Below, piece after piece: positions 42,269-51,643 of a DNA stretch of 64,000 bases (the first letter of the stretch is position 1; every line of letters begins with the position of its first letter). The DNA is from Mannheimia granulomatis (lineage in GTDB: Bacteria > Pseudomonadota > Gammaproteobacteria > Enterobacterales > Pasteurellaceae). A model generated the notes under the pieces. The model was given only the letters and a program-made list of their open reading frames with translations. It searched no databases and was not told where the DNA came from. The position numbers and the translations under genes are program-made. The DNA is taken from positions 1,806,501-1,870,500 of the forward strand of contig NZ_CP016614.1 of assembly GCF_013377255.1 (NCBI RefSeq), read 5' to 3'.

Positions 42269-43675
42269 TTATTTTGCTATTTTCTCATTAGTAAGCAATT
42301 TGCCTTGATATTCACCGGTTAGGGCTTCTAAGAACGACACAATTTCATTTAGCTCTGCATCGGTAAAGTCTTTATTGCTTTGGAAATGCCCCATTATGCG
42401 TACCGCTTCTTTCAAGTCTTTCGCTGAAGCATCGTGGAAATAAGGCGCAGTTAATGCCACATTACGCAAAGTTGGCACTTTAAAGCGGTGCATATCAGTA
42501 GGGTCTTGAGTATGAGCATAACGACCTTGATCCGCATCCGTCATTTCGGTACCGCGAGCTTTAAAGTAATCGCCATATAAGCCCATATACTCAAAAGATT
42601 GTCCGCCCATCAAGCTGCCGGTATGGCAAGTATCACATTTCGCATTTTTAAAATGCTCATAGCCTCGTTTCTGTGCCTCGGTTAATGCTGTTTGATCGCC
42701 TTTTAAGAATTTATCAAAAGCACTGTTTGGTGTTAATAAAGTCTTCTCAAATTCTGCAATCGCATCGGTTAAGTTAGCTTGCGAAATATTTGGATACACC
42801 TCAAAGAAGCGTTTTTTGAACTCCTCATCTTGCTCAAATTTTGCCACAATCTCTTCCCAACTGTTTGAACCCATTTCAACAGGATTAGTTGGTGGGCCAC
42901 CGGCTTGATCGGCTAGCGTTTTTGCACGTCCATCCCAGAACTGCCATTTATTCAAGGCAGCATTAAACACAGATGGAGCATTGATACCGCCTTTTTTACC
43001 ATGAATACCTTCTGCAACAGGTAAATTATCTACACCACCTTGATTCAATAAATGGCAGGTATGGCATTGAATAGAACCGTCTAAAGATAAACGCCCATCA
43101 AAGTAAATTTCTTTACCTAAAGCCACTTTTTTAGGATGAGTCGGCAAGCTTTCAGGAATAGGCTGAACTAAATTTTTAGCATCCACACCCTCGGTGTTCT
43201 GCGGTAAGAAATAAGCTTTACGCTGAGCTTCAATCCAATCTAAAATCACTTTTTTCTCAGATTCATCAGGACGAGAACTCCAATGGATATGGATATATTT
43301 CGCTGCCGGCATCTCACCATTTCGGATCACTTGCTCAAGTTTGGCTAAATCTGCTTCTGATAATTGGCTTGGATCTTTCATTCCCTCTATCATTTTATCT
43401 AAACGGAAAAAGCGATTTCCGGTAGTAATATCATTAGTGATAATTTGATTTGCAACAGGCAATTTAGCATAAGCCGGCAATTCTGCATTCGGTGTATGAC
43501 AGTACTGGCAACCGTTTTTATACATTACCTGCATAACCGCTTTATGTGATTCCGGCAGTTCCGTTGCAGCTAAAAGCTTTTCTGAATTGGATTTATCAAA
43601 GTAAGCAGCATACCCCACTAAAGAAAAATAGCCGATTGCTGCAACCGCAATACTTGAAAGAAGGAATTTTTTCAT
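42269..43675 (-). CDS. ccp: Triheme quinol/cytochrome c peroxidase (YhjA/QPO type)
   Basis: Reduces hydrogen peroxide in the periplasm. Three CxxCH haem motifs are present: CQYCH (C56-H60), CHTCH (about residue 210) and CDTCH (about residue 350). Diheme peroxidases have only two; the extra N-terminal haem domain matches the E. coli YhjA and Aggregatibacter quinol peroxidase group, which takes electrons from quinol. An N-terminal anchor helix spans residues 4-25. I start at the ATG at 43675 with GGGTG in front. An FNR-like box lies upstream. Confidence 0.88.
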   Translation of the reverse strand: MKKFLLSSIAVAAIGYFSLVGYAAYFDKSNSEKLLAATELPESHKAVMQVMYKNGCQYCHTPNAELPAYAKLPVANQIITNDITTGNRFFRLDKMIEGMKDPSQLSEADLAKLEQVIRNGEMPAAKYIHIHWSSRPDESEKKVILDWIEAQRKAYFLPQNTEGVDAKNLVQPIPESLPTHPKKVALGKEIYFDGRLSLDGSIQCHTCHLLNQGGVDNLPVAEGIHGKKGGINAPSVFNAALNKWQFWDGRAKTLADQAGGPPTNPVEMGSNSWEEIVAKFEQDEEFKKRFFEVYPNISQANLTDAIAEFEKTLLTPNSAFDKFLKGDQTALTEAQKRGYEHFKNAKCDTCHTGSLMGGQSFEYMGLYGDYFKARGTEMTDADQGRYAHTQDPTDMHRFKVPTLRNVALTAPYFHDASAKDLKEAVRIMGHFQSNKDFTDAELNEIVSFLEALTGEYQGKLLTNEKIAK

Positions 43676-43745
43676 AATAATCACCCTTAATAATTAAAAC
43701 TAGGTATAAGGGTGTTCATTATTAACAAAAAGTGAATATGATAGT

Positions 43746-43759
43746 TTGAGCAAGATCAA
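43746..43759 (-). promoter_or_regulatory. FNR-like box upstream of the peroxidase gene
   Basis: TTGAGCAAGATCAA matches TTGAT-N4-ATCAA at nine of ten positions. It is centred about 77 bases before the start, fitting oxygen-limited expression as known for E. coli yhjA. Confidence 0.6.
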
Positions 43760-43861
43760 TAGATCTGATTTATTTAAACTATGATAATAAGAGGTAAAAC
43801 TTAGCTTAAAATACAAATAAGGGCAAAAATCTGCAAAATTTTCAGAAAATATAACCGCTTG

Positions 43862-45019
43862 TTATTTCTCAATTTTTCTTAACAGATTCCAATAAGCATA
43901 AACCATCCCCCCAAACATTATAAGTAAATAAACCGGCAGCAGTTGAATGCCAATCACACTTGCAATTAGCCCAAACAGTGGGGGTAAAGCTAACACGCCG
44001 ATATAAGCACTCGCCATTTGAATGCCGATGACCGATTGTGATATTTCTTTCCCAAAAAAATCGGGGGTAGAATGGATAAAGCAAGGGTAAATCGGTGCAC
44101 AACCTAGCCCGATAATAATCAGACTGATCAAAGTTATATATTTACCAAGAGGTAAGAAGAGAATGACAATACCGATTAAAATCAGGCTAAAGCCAAGTTT
44201 GATCATTTGGTGGTTGCTGAGTTTGAACGTAAGAAAACCGCTCACAGCCCTGCCCACGGTAATGCCGATAAAAAACAAGCTACCAAAAGCAGCGGCTTGT
44301 TCGACCCCAACATCGTTTGCCAACACAAAATAGCTACTCGCCCATAAGCCGGCAGTTTGTTCCACGCCACAGTAGCCAATAAAAGCTAACACGCCATACT
44401 TCACACCGGGGATTTTTATCACTTCTCGAAGCGGTAACGGAGCAGTAGATGGTTCTGAATATGCCGCCTGTTTACGATCTTTCCAAAGCGGCAGCGATAA
44501 AAATAACACTATCGTCAAACTTAATTGGAACAACGAAATGTAAAAATAGCCCGAATCCCAACCTTTTCCATGCAGTAAGGCAATACCCAAAATATGCGGC
44601 CCGAGTGATGCACCTACTCCCCACATACAATGTAGCCAGCTCATATGGCGGCTGGCGTAATTAAGAGCGACATAATGATTTAACGCTGCATCCACCGCAC
44701 CGGCCCCCAAGCCATAAGGAATCGCCCAAAGGCAAAGCATCTCAAAAGAGCTACTGATAGAAAATCCCCATAAACCTAAGGCAGTTAAAGCCACGCTAAT
44801 CACCATCAACTTGCCTGTGCCAAGGTGATAGGTTAGTTTTTGCGACATAAGACTCGAAGAGATCGTGCCAATTGACATAATCACAGACACCACGCCGGCA
44901 TAAGAAAGCGGTACCGAAAGCTGTTGATGCATAGAAGGCCACGCCGCTCCTAAAATCGCATCAGGCAAGCCAAGGCTAATGAAAGAGAGATAGATTATCG
45001 CTAAAAGAATATTTGTCAT
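43862..45019 (-). CDS. MFS transporter of unknown substrate
   Basis: A 385-residue inner-membrane transporter with about twelve helices. The block LSFISLGLPDAILGAAWPSM, with a conserved GLPD, and later GLGAGAVDAALNHYVA recall the FucP-like branch of the major facilitator superfamily. It stands between putP and the peroxidase on the minus strand. Substrate cannot be inferred from context. Confidence 0.75.
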   Translation of the reverse strand: MTNILLAIIYLSFISLGLPDAILGAAWPSMHQQLSVPLSYAGVVSVIMSIGTISSSLMSQKLTYHLGTGKLMVISVALTALGLWGFSISSSFEMLCLWAIPYGLGAGAVDAALNHYVALNYASRHMSWLHCMWGVGASLGPHILGIALLHGKGWDSGYFYISLFQLSLTIVLFLSLPLWKDRKQAAYSEPSTAPLPLREVIKIPGVKYGVLAFIGYCGVEQTAGLWASSYFVLANDVGVEQAAAFGSLFFIGITVGRAVSGFLTFKLSNHQMIKLGFSLILIGIVILFLPLGKYITLISLIIIGLGCAPIYPCFIHSTPDFFGKEISQSVIGIQMASAYIGVLALPPLFGLIASVIGIQLLPVYLLIMFGGMVYAYWNLLRKIEK

Positions 45020-45061
45020 AGTTTACAAGCGGTTGGTTTTGGGAGATTTTTTGCAAATAAA

Positions 45062-45085
45062 AAGTGGCCTATTTCTAAGCCACTT
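45062..45085 (-). terminator. Terminator after putP
   Basis: AAGTGGC pairs with GCCACTT around a ten-base loop, with a T-rich run on the minus strand. It lies just after the putP stop. Confidence 0.7.
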
Positions 45086-45091
45086 CTTCTA

Positions 45092-46606
45092 TTATTTTAC
45101 TTCATCCAAATATGCTTTATTCGCACGGTCGAAGGTATCTAAAATTTCTTGATTCGGTTTTGGTGTTAAGAGAGAAACCACCACAATCATCACCATTGCA
45201 CTGATAAAGCCTGGAATCATTGAGTAAATTTCAGGAAAATTAAATTGCGCGGTAATATCCCCCCAGAAATGCACGATTAACGCGCCTGTTAGCATACCTG
45301 CCACAGCACCAAAGCCATTCATGCGTTTCCAAAAAAGTGAAAGCAGTACTACTGGTCCGAAAGCGGAACCGAAACCTGCCCACGCATTACGCACCAAACC
45401 AAATACTTTGCTGTTTGGATCTTGGGCAATATAAATAGCAATAGCTGCTACCACAAGTACCATCAAACGGCTTAACCAAACTAATTCTTTATCAGTCGCT
45501 TTAGGGCGTAAAATACCTTTGTATAAATCTTCGGTGATTGCACTTGAGCAAATCAGTAATTGTGCAGAGAGAGTACTCATTACCGCAGCCAAAATTGCCG
45601 ATAATAAAATCCCTGCCACCCAAGGGTTGAACAACAATTTCGCTAACTCAATAAAAACTTGCTCCGAATTTTGGCTAACGGTACCCACTTTGTCAGGATT
45701 ACCAAAGAAATAAGCCATACCAAAATAGCCGATCCCGATGGCACCGACAAGGCAGATAACCATCCAGGTCATACTAATGCGACGGGCATTCTCTAGTGAT
45801 TTCACACTTTCTGCCGCCATAAAACGCACCACAATATGTGGCTGACCAAAATAACCCAAGCCCCATGCCATTAAGCTGATAATGCCTAACACACTGGTGC
45901 CTGTGAAAATATCATTATAATCTTTTTGTGCCATTTCACCTGCTTGGCTGATTAATGCCTGCATTTCATCAAAACCGCCAAGGTTATACATTACAAATAA
46001 CGGAGTTAAAATTAAAGCAAACAGCATTAATGAAGCTTGGATAGTATCTGTCCAACTTACTGCAAGGAAACCGCCGATAAAGGTATAGAGAATGGTAGCA
46101 ATAGCACCGTACCAAATCGCTTGGTGATAAGGCAAACCAAACAGGTTCTCAAACACTCTAGCACCGGCGACTACGCCTGAGGCACAGTAAATTGCAAAAA
46201 ACAGTAAAAAAATGACCGCTGATAAAATTTTAATTAAGCGGGTTTTATCGCCAAAACGGTTGTGAAAATATTCTGGTAAGGTTAAAGCATCACCACTGTG
46301 TTCGGTATGTGAACGTAAGCGTCCTGCAACCAATTTCCAGTTCAAATAGGCACCGATAGTTAAACCGATTGCAATCCACCCTTCAATCAAACCGCCCGCA
46401 TAAACAGCTCCCGGCAGTCCCATTAAGAGCCATCCTGACATATCCGAAGCTCCTGCGGAAAGTGCAGTAACAAAGCTACCTAAACGGCGACCACCTAAAA
46501 TATAGTCTGAAAGATTGTTAGTTACACGATAGGCAATAAAACCAATTGCAATCATGCCTAAAATATAGACAACAAACATTATTGTTGTTGGATCAAAAAC
46601 AAACAT
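45092..46606 (-). CDS. putP: Sodium/proline symporter PutP
   Basis: Imports proline with Na+ across the inner membrane. It has 504 residues with 13 membrane helices of the LeuT fold. Conserved blocks include LSAGASDMSGWLLMGLPGAVYA and GYFGQPHIVVRFMA, which identify PutP within the SSS family. No putA is seen here. An IclR-family gene lies 126 bases upstream on the same strand. A regulatory link is possible but unproved. Confidence 0.93.
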   Translation of the reverse strand: MFVFDPTTIMFVVYILGMIAIGFIAYRVTNNLSDYILGGRRLGSFVTALSAGASDMSGWLLMGLPGAVYAGGLIEGWIAIGLTIGAYLNWKLVAGRLRSHTEHSGDALTLPEYFHNRFGDKTRLIKILSAVIFLLFFAIYCASGVVAGARVFENLFGLPYHQAIWYGAIATILYTFIGGFLAVSWTDTIQASLMLFALILTPLFVMYNLGGFDEMQALISQAGEMAQKDYNDIFTGTSVLGIISLMAWGLGYFGQPHIVVRFMAAESVKSLENARRISMTWMVICLVGAIGIGYFGMAYFFGNPDKVGTVSQNSEQVFIELAKLLFNPWVAGILLSAILAAVMSTLSAQLLICSSAITEDLYKGILRPKATDKELVWLSRLMVLVVAAIAIYIAQDPNSKVFGLVRNAWAGFGSAFGPVVLLSLFWKRMNGFGAVAGMLTGALIVHFWGDITAQFNFPEIYSMIPGFISAMVMIVVVSLLTPKPNQEILDTFDRANKAYLDEVK

Positions 46607-46732
46607 TGATGATTCCTTAGATTTTGTTGATATTTTATAAAGGGAAGAAGATTACCTGAAATAATCAAAATGGCAACACTTAACCTGTGTTTTTTATCGA
46701 AATATGGGGAATAGTTACCTATTCCCGCAAAA

Positions 46733-47521
46733 TTATCGCCCACCCAATTCAGCAGAAATATTATCAGCAGTTTCTTGAATTGCCGGTAGTAAATTATCCA
46801 GCCCAAGCTGATTTAAACGAGCGGTAGAAAGTGAAACAGACACTGCATAATGCACTTTTTGTTGATGATCGAAAATCGGGCAAGCAATACAAGAAACCCC
46901 CAGCTCGTTTTCTTCTGCATCCATCGCAAAGCCCTTTTCCCGAATAGCGGCAAGCTCTTTTTTCATTCCTTCAATGGTCGTAATCGTATTAACGGTAAGA
47001 GGCTGGATGACGGCCGATTTTTCTTGCCAATATTGAGGAATATACTCTGCCGAGCCATAGGTTAAAAACAGTTTCCCCATTGCAGAACAATAGAGCTGCA
47101 CTCGCTGTCCAATATAGGCTCGAGTACGCATCAGCCCTGTTGTTGCTTCAAGTTTATTTATCAGGATTGCCTCGTCTTTCTCACGCATAGAAAAATTAAC
47201 AGTTTCCCCTAATTTGAGATTTAGTGCCTCTAAATGCGGGGCTGCAATATGCAAAATATTAATCGAGCTTAATGCTCTTTGCCCAATTGCCAAACATTTT
47301 GTCGTTAGGCGATAACTTCCCATAGTTGGTGCCGGGCGAACATAACCTTCTTGCTGCAAGCCTTGTAATAATCGGTGAACGGTGCTCTTATTCAGCCCGG
47401 ATAATTCCGCTAAATGTGCTAGCGGACAGCCATTAGGAAACTTAGCCAGAAGTTCTAACAGGGTTAAGCCTCGAATTAAACTTTGATTCCCTGCCGATTC
47501 CTTTTCTTTTTTTTCTTTCAT
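46733..47521 (-). CDS. IclR-family transcriptional regulator
   Basis: A 262-residue regulator. The N-terminal winged helix (residues about 13-75) includes LIRGLTLLELLAKFPNG and SGLNKSTVHRLLQGLQQEGYV. The C-terminal effector domain has ISMREKDEAILINKLE-like sequence and ELGVSCIACPIFDHQ. The chosen start at 47521 follows GGGAG, and its ATG overlaps the fau stop (ATGA). Its target and effector are unknown. It is close to KdgR-type regulators in length, but I cannot name it. Confidence 0.85.
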   Translation of the reverse strand: MKEKKEKESAGNQSLIRGLTLLELLAKFPNGCPLAHLAELSGLNKSTVHRLLQGLQQEGYVRPAPTMGSYRLTTKCLAIGQRALSSINILHIAAPHLEALNLKLGETVNFSMREKDEAILINKLEATTGLMRTRAYIGQRVQLYCSAMGKLFLTYGSAEYIPQYWQEKSAVIQPLTVNTITTIEGMKKELAAIREKGFAMDAEENELGVSCIACPIFDHQQKVHYAVSVSLSTARLNQLGLDNLLPAIQETADNISAELGGR

Positions 47522-48096
47522 GTTGATACTCCCAAAATAATATGGTCTAGCGGCACATCCCAACTCTCAATAGGTAGTTGTTCAACTTGCTGGCATTGAT
47601 GCGCCAGACCTACACTAATCACATTCTTGGTTTGTGCAAGGGTTCTATCGTAAAAACCGCCCCCCATACCAAGGCGGTTTCCAGCTTTGTCACAAGCAAC
47701 TAAAGGGGTGAAAATCATCTCTAATTCAGGCAATAGCAGCACATTTCTTACATCTAAAACAGGTTCTTGAATACCCAAGCGGTTCATTTTTAACGAAGTT
47801 TTGCAATTGTAATTTAAAAATAATAATTGACCGCTTGTAAAAGGGTGCAATACAGGAAGATACAGTTTTTTTCCTTGAGCAAGAAGCTGTTCCATTAAAG
47901 GTTGGGGAGAAATTTCGCCATTAAAGGGCAAATAAAATGCAATATGCGATGCTTGATACGATTCAATAAGTGAAATGGCTTGAGGAATAATGGATTGAGC
48001 AGCTTGCAACTGCTGTTTTGAAGTTAACGCTTGGCGTTTAAGCCGCATAGATTGCCGCAATTGGCTACGAAGATCAGTAATAGTTGATAAATTCAT
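47518..48096 (-). CDS. fau: 5-formyltetrahydrofolate cyclo-ligase
   Basis: Converts 5-formyl-THF to methenyl-THF with ATP. It has 192 residues. The N-terminal LRSQLRQSMRLKRQAL and C-terminal GFYDRTLAQ blocks are typical, and GNRLGMGGG is the phosphate loop. It lies directly after the 6S RNA gene, the conserved ssrS-fau pair (ygfA in E. coli). Its stop overlaps the IclR start. Confidence 0.93.
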   Translation of the reverse strand: MNLSTITDLRSQLRQSMRLKRQALTSKQQLQAAQSIIPQAISLIESYQASHIAFYLPFNGEISPQPLMEQLLAQGKKLYLPVLHPFTSGQLLFLNYNCKTSLKMNRLGIQEPVLDVRNVLLLPELEMIFTPLVACDKAGNRLGMGGGFYDRTLAQTKNVISVGLAHQCQQVEQLPIESWDVPLDHIILGVST

Positions 48097-48100
48097 AAAA

Positions 48101-48287
48101 TACCCGAGATGCCGCTACCAGTAATGGTCCTTGAACCAGTCGGTTCAAGGGAGTCAAACTTAACTGCTTTTAGGCTTCTTACTCTAGGCTTTTGGCTCAA
48201 GGTAAGCTTGCTCACCAGCATTAGATGTCCGACTCAAAGTTTCAAATTATCGGCTCAGGGACGTAACTTGTAACGCACACCCCAGGC
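48101..48287 (-). ncRNA. ssrS: 6S RNA
   Basis: Binds sigma-70 RNA polymerase in stationary phase. On the minus strand it has the conserved CCCTGAGCCGATA, GGTGAGCA, GAAGCCT and GGTTCAAGG blocks in order. The terminal block is GCGGCATCTCGGG. The 5' end TGCCTGGGGTGTGC pairs with the 3' end, closing the long hairpin. It lies between zapA and fau, as in E. coli. The -10 element is TATAAA (48292-48297). Ends are estimated. Confidence 0.93.
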
Positions 48288-48395
48288 AAGATTTATAGTA
48301 ACGGAATTTAATTCATTTTCCTAGTGTTCAATAAAATAAAATTTCAAATTCTAGACTTTTTAGCCTTATTACTAACCAATTCGATGAAAAATCAA

Positions 48396-48686
48396 CTAGT
48401 TGGATTGAAATTTTCCGAGTGAGTTATCTAATTGTTCAATGCAAGCAACCAATACATTTTTATTCTCCGCATTTTGACGTTGAGCCTGCTCTAATTCATA
48501 ATTGAGATTAAGTGCAACTATCGCCAGCACTTTTTCAAGTTGAATAATACCGGACTGCTCTTTCAATGTCGCCACACGCTCTTCCAAACGCTGAGCAGAA
48601 GCCAATAAATTTTCTTGTTGGTCCGGAGGGCACTGCAAGCGTAAAACCTGTCCAAAAATCTGTAATTCGATATTATTTGCCGACAT
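48396..48686 (-). CDS. zapA: Cell division protein ZapA
   Basis: Crosslinks FtsZ protofilaments at the Z-ring. It has 96 residues. The N-terminal beta part begins NNIELQIFGQVLRLQCP, followed by a long helix with coiled-coil character (LEERVATLKEQSGI...). It is the upstream member of the zapA-ssrS-fau group. ygfB diverges from it. Confidence 0.9.
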   Translation of the reverse strand: MSANNIELQIFGQVLRLQCPPDQQENLLASAQRLEERVATLKEQSGIIQLEKVLAIVALNLNYELEQAQRQNAENKNVLVACIEQLDNSLGKFQSN

Positions 48687-48765
48687 AAATACGAAATCCT
48701 CACTTAAGGTCTAAAATTTTTGCTATATTATGCCATTCTTTAGCAAAATCACAAATAACACAATT

Positions 48766-49323
48766 ATGGCTATTAACACCTCTAACGAATTTAAACAACT
48801 TATTACTCAATTACAGATTGAATATACCCCCGCTGAATTTCATGGTTTCTTATGTGGATTAATTGCAGGCGGTATTCAAGATGATTCTTGGAAAACACTC
48901 ACCTATCAATTTACCAATGACGGACACGCTTTTTCCGTCGCACCATTACAAACCTTAAGCGAATTTTATCAACAATTAACCGAGAGCTTTACTGAAGCGA
49001 ACCCGTTATTTTCCCTTTGGTTACCGGAAAATGAAGAGGATGGCTTTGCACTTGCTGATGGTATTTCTGAATGGACAAACAGTTTCTTACTAGGCTTGGG
49101 CTTATCTCAACCTAGATTGCAACAAGAAACAGAAGAAGTTGGTGAAGCTATTGATGATTTAGATGAAATCGCAAAATTAGGTTACAATGACGATGATAAT
49201 AACGAGGAACTGCTCGAAGCAGGCGAAGAAGTGTTAGAATACCTACGTGTGTTAGCACTATTCTTACATAGCCATTTTGCATTAGGTGTGGCAGCCTCAA
49301 AGGAAAAACCACAATTACACTAA
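48766..49323 (+). CDS. ygfB: YgfB family protein (UPF0149)
   Basis: A small acidic helical protein of the UPF0149 family. The family block TPAEFHGFLCGLIAGG lies near residues 22-37, and the C-terminal half is rich in acidic residues. I start at the ATG at 48766, giving 185 residues. A further in-frame ATG at 48730 has equally little ribosome-site support. In Pseudomonas a homologue affects envelope stress, but the role here is unknown. Confidence 0.85.
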   Translation: MAINTSNEFKQLITQLQIEYTPAEFHGFLCGLIAGGIQDDSWKTLTYQFTNDGHAFSVAPLQTLSEFYQQLTESFTEANPLFSLWLPENEEDGFALADGISEWTNSFLLGLGLSQPRLQQETEEVGEAIDDLDEIAKLGYNDDDNNEELLEAGEEVLEYLRVLALFLHSHFALGVAASKEKPQLH

Positions 49324-49333
49324 ATCTACACTA

Positions 49334-49364
49334 GGTGTAGGGGCAAATCACTATTCCCCACACC
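49334..49364. repeat. Short inverted repeat between ygfB and hemE
   Basis: GGTGTAGGGG is followed about 12 bases later by CCCCACACC, giving an imperfect stem. It may be a ygfB terminator without a clear T-tract or a short interspersed repeat. Confidence 0.4.
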
Positions 49365-49432
49365 AATTAAATTAGATGCAAAATTTTCAAGAAAAATAAC
49401 CGCTTGCATAATCAAAATTAAAGGAAAAAACG

Positions 49433-50497
49433 ATGTCACAATTAAAAAATGATCGCTATTTAAAAGCCCTATTGCGTGAACCTGTGGATATGACACCTGT
49501 TTGGATGATGCGTCAAGCAGGACGTTATCTACCGGAATATAAAGCCACTCGTGCTGTTGCCGGTGATTTCATGTCTTTATGCCGTAACGCAGAGTTAGCT
49601 TGCGAAGTGACGTTACAGCCCTTACGCCGTTATGATTTAGATGCGGCTATTTTATTTTCCGATATCTTAACTATTCCCGATGCAATGGGCTTAGGCTTAA
49701 CATTTGGTGCCGGTGAAGGACCTAAATTTGCACGTCCTGTATCAAGCCTATCTGATGTGACAAACTTGCCAATTCCCGACCCTGAAGGCGAATTACAATA
49801 TGTCATGAATGCTGTTCGTACCATTCGCCGAGAACTGAAAGGCGAAGTGCCATTAATCGGTTTTTCCGGCAGCCCTTGGACACTAGCGACTTATATGGTT
49901 GAAGGCGGTTCAAGCAAGGCCTTTACTAAAATCAAAAAAATGATGTATGCCGATCCACAAATTCTACATAAATTACTCGATAAATTAGCTGATAGCGTAA
50001 TTTTATACCTCAACGCTCAAATCAAAGCCGGGGCCCAAGCGGTGATGGTGTTTGATACTTGGGGTGGTGTATTGGCTCATAAAGATTATGAAGAATTTTC
50101 ACTACGCTATATGCACAAAATCGTGGACGGATTAATTCGTGAAAATGAAGGGCGTAAAGTACCGGTTACCCTCTTCACTAAAGGTGGTGGTTTATGGCTG
50201 GAAAAAATGGCAGAAACAGGTTGTGATGCCTTAGGCTTAGATTGGACAGTCGATATTGCTGATGCCCGTCGCCGTGTAGGTAATAAAGTGGCTTTACAAG
50301 GTAATATGGATCCAAGTGTACTTTATGCCAGCCCAAAACGCATTGAACAAGAAGTGAAAAATATTCTTGCCGGCTTCGGTAACGGCAGTGGACACGTCTT
50401 TAATCTTGGCCATGGCATTCACCTTGATGTGCCGGTAGAAAGCCCGAAAGTATTTGTGGATGCTATCCATAACTTCTCTAAGCCGTATCATAAATAA
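49433..50497 (+). CDS. hemE: Uroporphyrinogen decarboxylase
   Basis: Removes four carboxylates from uroporphyrinogen III in haem synthesis. It has 354 residues. The signatures are [11 protein letters not shown] near residue 27 and [13 protein letters not shown] near residue 145. It leads the hemE-yjaG-hupA order known from enterics. A USS lies in the gap to yjaG. Confidence 0.97.
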   Translation: MSQLKNDRYLKALLREPVDMTPVWMMRQAGRYLPEYKATRAVAGDFMSLCRNAELACEVTLQPLRRYDLDAAILFSDILTIPDAMGLGLTFGAGEGPKFARPVSSLSDVTNLPIPDPEGELQYVMNAVRTIRRELKGEVPLIGFSGSPWTLATYMVEGGSSKAFTKIKKMMYADPQILHKLLDKLADSVILYLNAQIKAGAQAVMVFDTWGGVLAHKDYEEFSLRYMHKIVDGLIRENEGRKVPVTLFTKGGGLWLEKMAETGCDALGLDWTVDIADARRRVGNKVALQGNMDPSVLYASPKRIEQEVKNILAGFGNGSGHVFNLGHGIHLDVPVESPKVFVDAIHNFSKPYHK

Positions 50498-50502
50498 TCT
50501 TA

Positions 50503-50564
50503 CAAGCGGTCGAAAATCGGCAATTTTTTGCACATGTAAAAATCTAGATATTTTTGACCGCTTG
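50503..50564 (+). terminator. USS-pair hairpin after hemE
   Basis: CAAGCGGTCGAAAAT and ATTTTTGACCGCTTG flank a loop of about 32 bases. It is a looser terminator candidate than the others. Confidence 0.5.
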
Positions 50565-50582
50565 CACTTATAAGGAAACAAT

Positions 50583-51173
50583 ATGCGAAATCCGATTCAT
50601 AAACGTATGGAACGCTTTGAACCTTGGCAAAACCTTACCTTTATGGCATGCCTTTGTGAAAGGATGTATCCTAATTATCAACTTTTTTGCGAAGTAACCG
50701 AGCAAGGCGAAAAAGCAAAAATTTTCCAAAATATTTTGAATTTGGTATGGGAATATCTCACTGTAAAAGGGGTTAAAATCAACTTTGATAATCAACTGGA
50801 AAAATTAGAAGAGATTATTCCGGATGTAAACGATTATGAGTTTTTCGGTGTTTTACCTGCACAAGAAGCCTGTGAAGCACTTTCTGAATTACTCCACAGT
50901 ATTATTGCCGGCTCAACATTAGAGCAAGCTATACGAATCAGCCAAATTTCTCTTGGAACAGTAGCAAGCTATTTGGAGATGCAACAAGAAAAAGAACTCA
51001 ATGATCAAGAATTGAAAAATGCTTCTGAAATCCAAGAAGAACTAGATGTTCAATGGCAAATCTACCGTTTATTGAATGAGTGTGAAAAACGTGATCTCGA
51101 TCTCATTTTTGGCTTAAAGGATGAAATTCGTGCAAGTGGCATTAGCAATATCGGGTTAAATATTAACCAATAA
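50583..51173 (+). CDS. yjaG: YjaG family protein (DUF416)
   Basis: A 196-residue helical protein of the DUF416 family. The start MRNPIHKRMERFEPWQNLTFMACLCERMYPNY and the C-terminal charged region fit the family. Function is unknown. It lies between hemE and hupA, as in E. coli, with AAGGA just upstream of its ATG. Confidence 0.85.
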   Translation: MRNPIHKRMERFEPWQNLTFMACLCERMYPNYQLFCEVTEQGEKAKIFQNILNLVWEYLTVKGVKINFDNQLEKLEEIIPDVNDYEFFGVLPAQEACEALSELLHSIIAGSTLEQAIRISQISLGTVASYLEMQQEKELNDQELKNASEIQEELDVQWQIYRLLNECEKRDLDLIFGLKDEIRASGISNIGLNINQ

Positions 51174-51207
51174 CATAAATATTTACAAAATCTTGCTTAA
51201 TAACTCT

Positions 51208-51221
51208 TTGAGAAATCTCAA
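51208..51221. promoter_or_regulatory. Palindrome upstream of hupA
   Basis: TTGAGAAATCTCAA is perfectly symmetric around two central bases. It lies about 90 bases before hupA. It resembles an operator but I cannot name the binder. Confidence 0.3.
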
Positions 51222-51309
51222 CTTTGAATTAAGCTATGGTGAGGTTTAAAAGAACTTATCAGACGTTTTACGTCATTTATTAAAAACACATATCTTAGAG
51301 GATAAAACT

Positions 51310-51582
51310 ATGAACAAAACTGAGTTAATCGATGCTATCGCAGCAGGTGCAAACTTAACGAAGAAAGATGCTAAAGCTGCATTAGAAGCAACTCTTGATG
51401 CAATTTCTGCAAGCTTAAAAGCAGGTGATGCTGTTCAATTAATCGGCTTCGGTACTTTTAAAGTAAATGAGCGTAAAGCACGTACTGGTCGTAACCCAAA
51501 AACTGGTGAAGAGATCAAAATTGCTGCAGCAAAAGTACCTGCATTCGTTTCAGGTAAAGCGTTAAAAGACTTAGTAAAATAA
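51310..51582 (+). CDS. hupA: DNA-binding protein HU
   Basis: A nucleoid-associated protein that bends and compacts DNA. It has 90 residues. The signature [22 protein letters not shown] forms the DNA-gripping arm. The position after hemE-yjaG favours the HU-alpha copy. The ribosome site is AGAGGAT. A terminator follows. Confidence 0.95.
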   Translation: MNKTELIDAIAAGANLTKKDAKAALEATLDAISASLKAGDAVQLIGFGTFKVNERKARTGRNPKTGEEIKIAAAKVPAFVSGKALKDLVK

Positions 51583-51605
51583 TTCTTTTAAAGAATATAA
51601 AAAAG

Positions 51606-51634
51606 AAAAGCCTAGATAAAATTATCTAGGCTTT
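51606..51634. terminator. Bidirectional terminator, hupA / thyA
   Basis: AAAAGCCTAGATAA pairs with TTATCTAGGCTTTT and is followed by T residues, between convergent genes. Confidence 0.9.
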
Positions 51635-51643
51635 TTCATTTAA

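Noticed and set aside
44449..44664. Short plus-strand frame opposite the MFS gene
   Set aside because: Opposite a full transporter gene; no start signal and no recognised motif.
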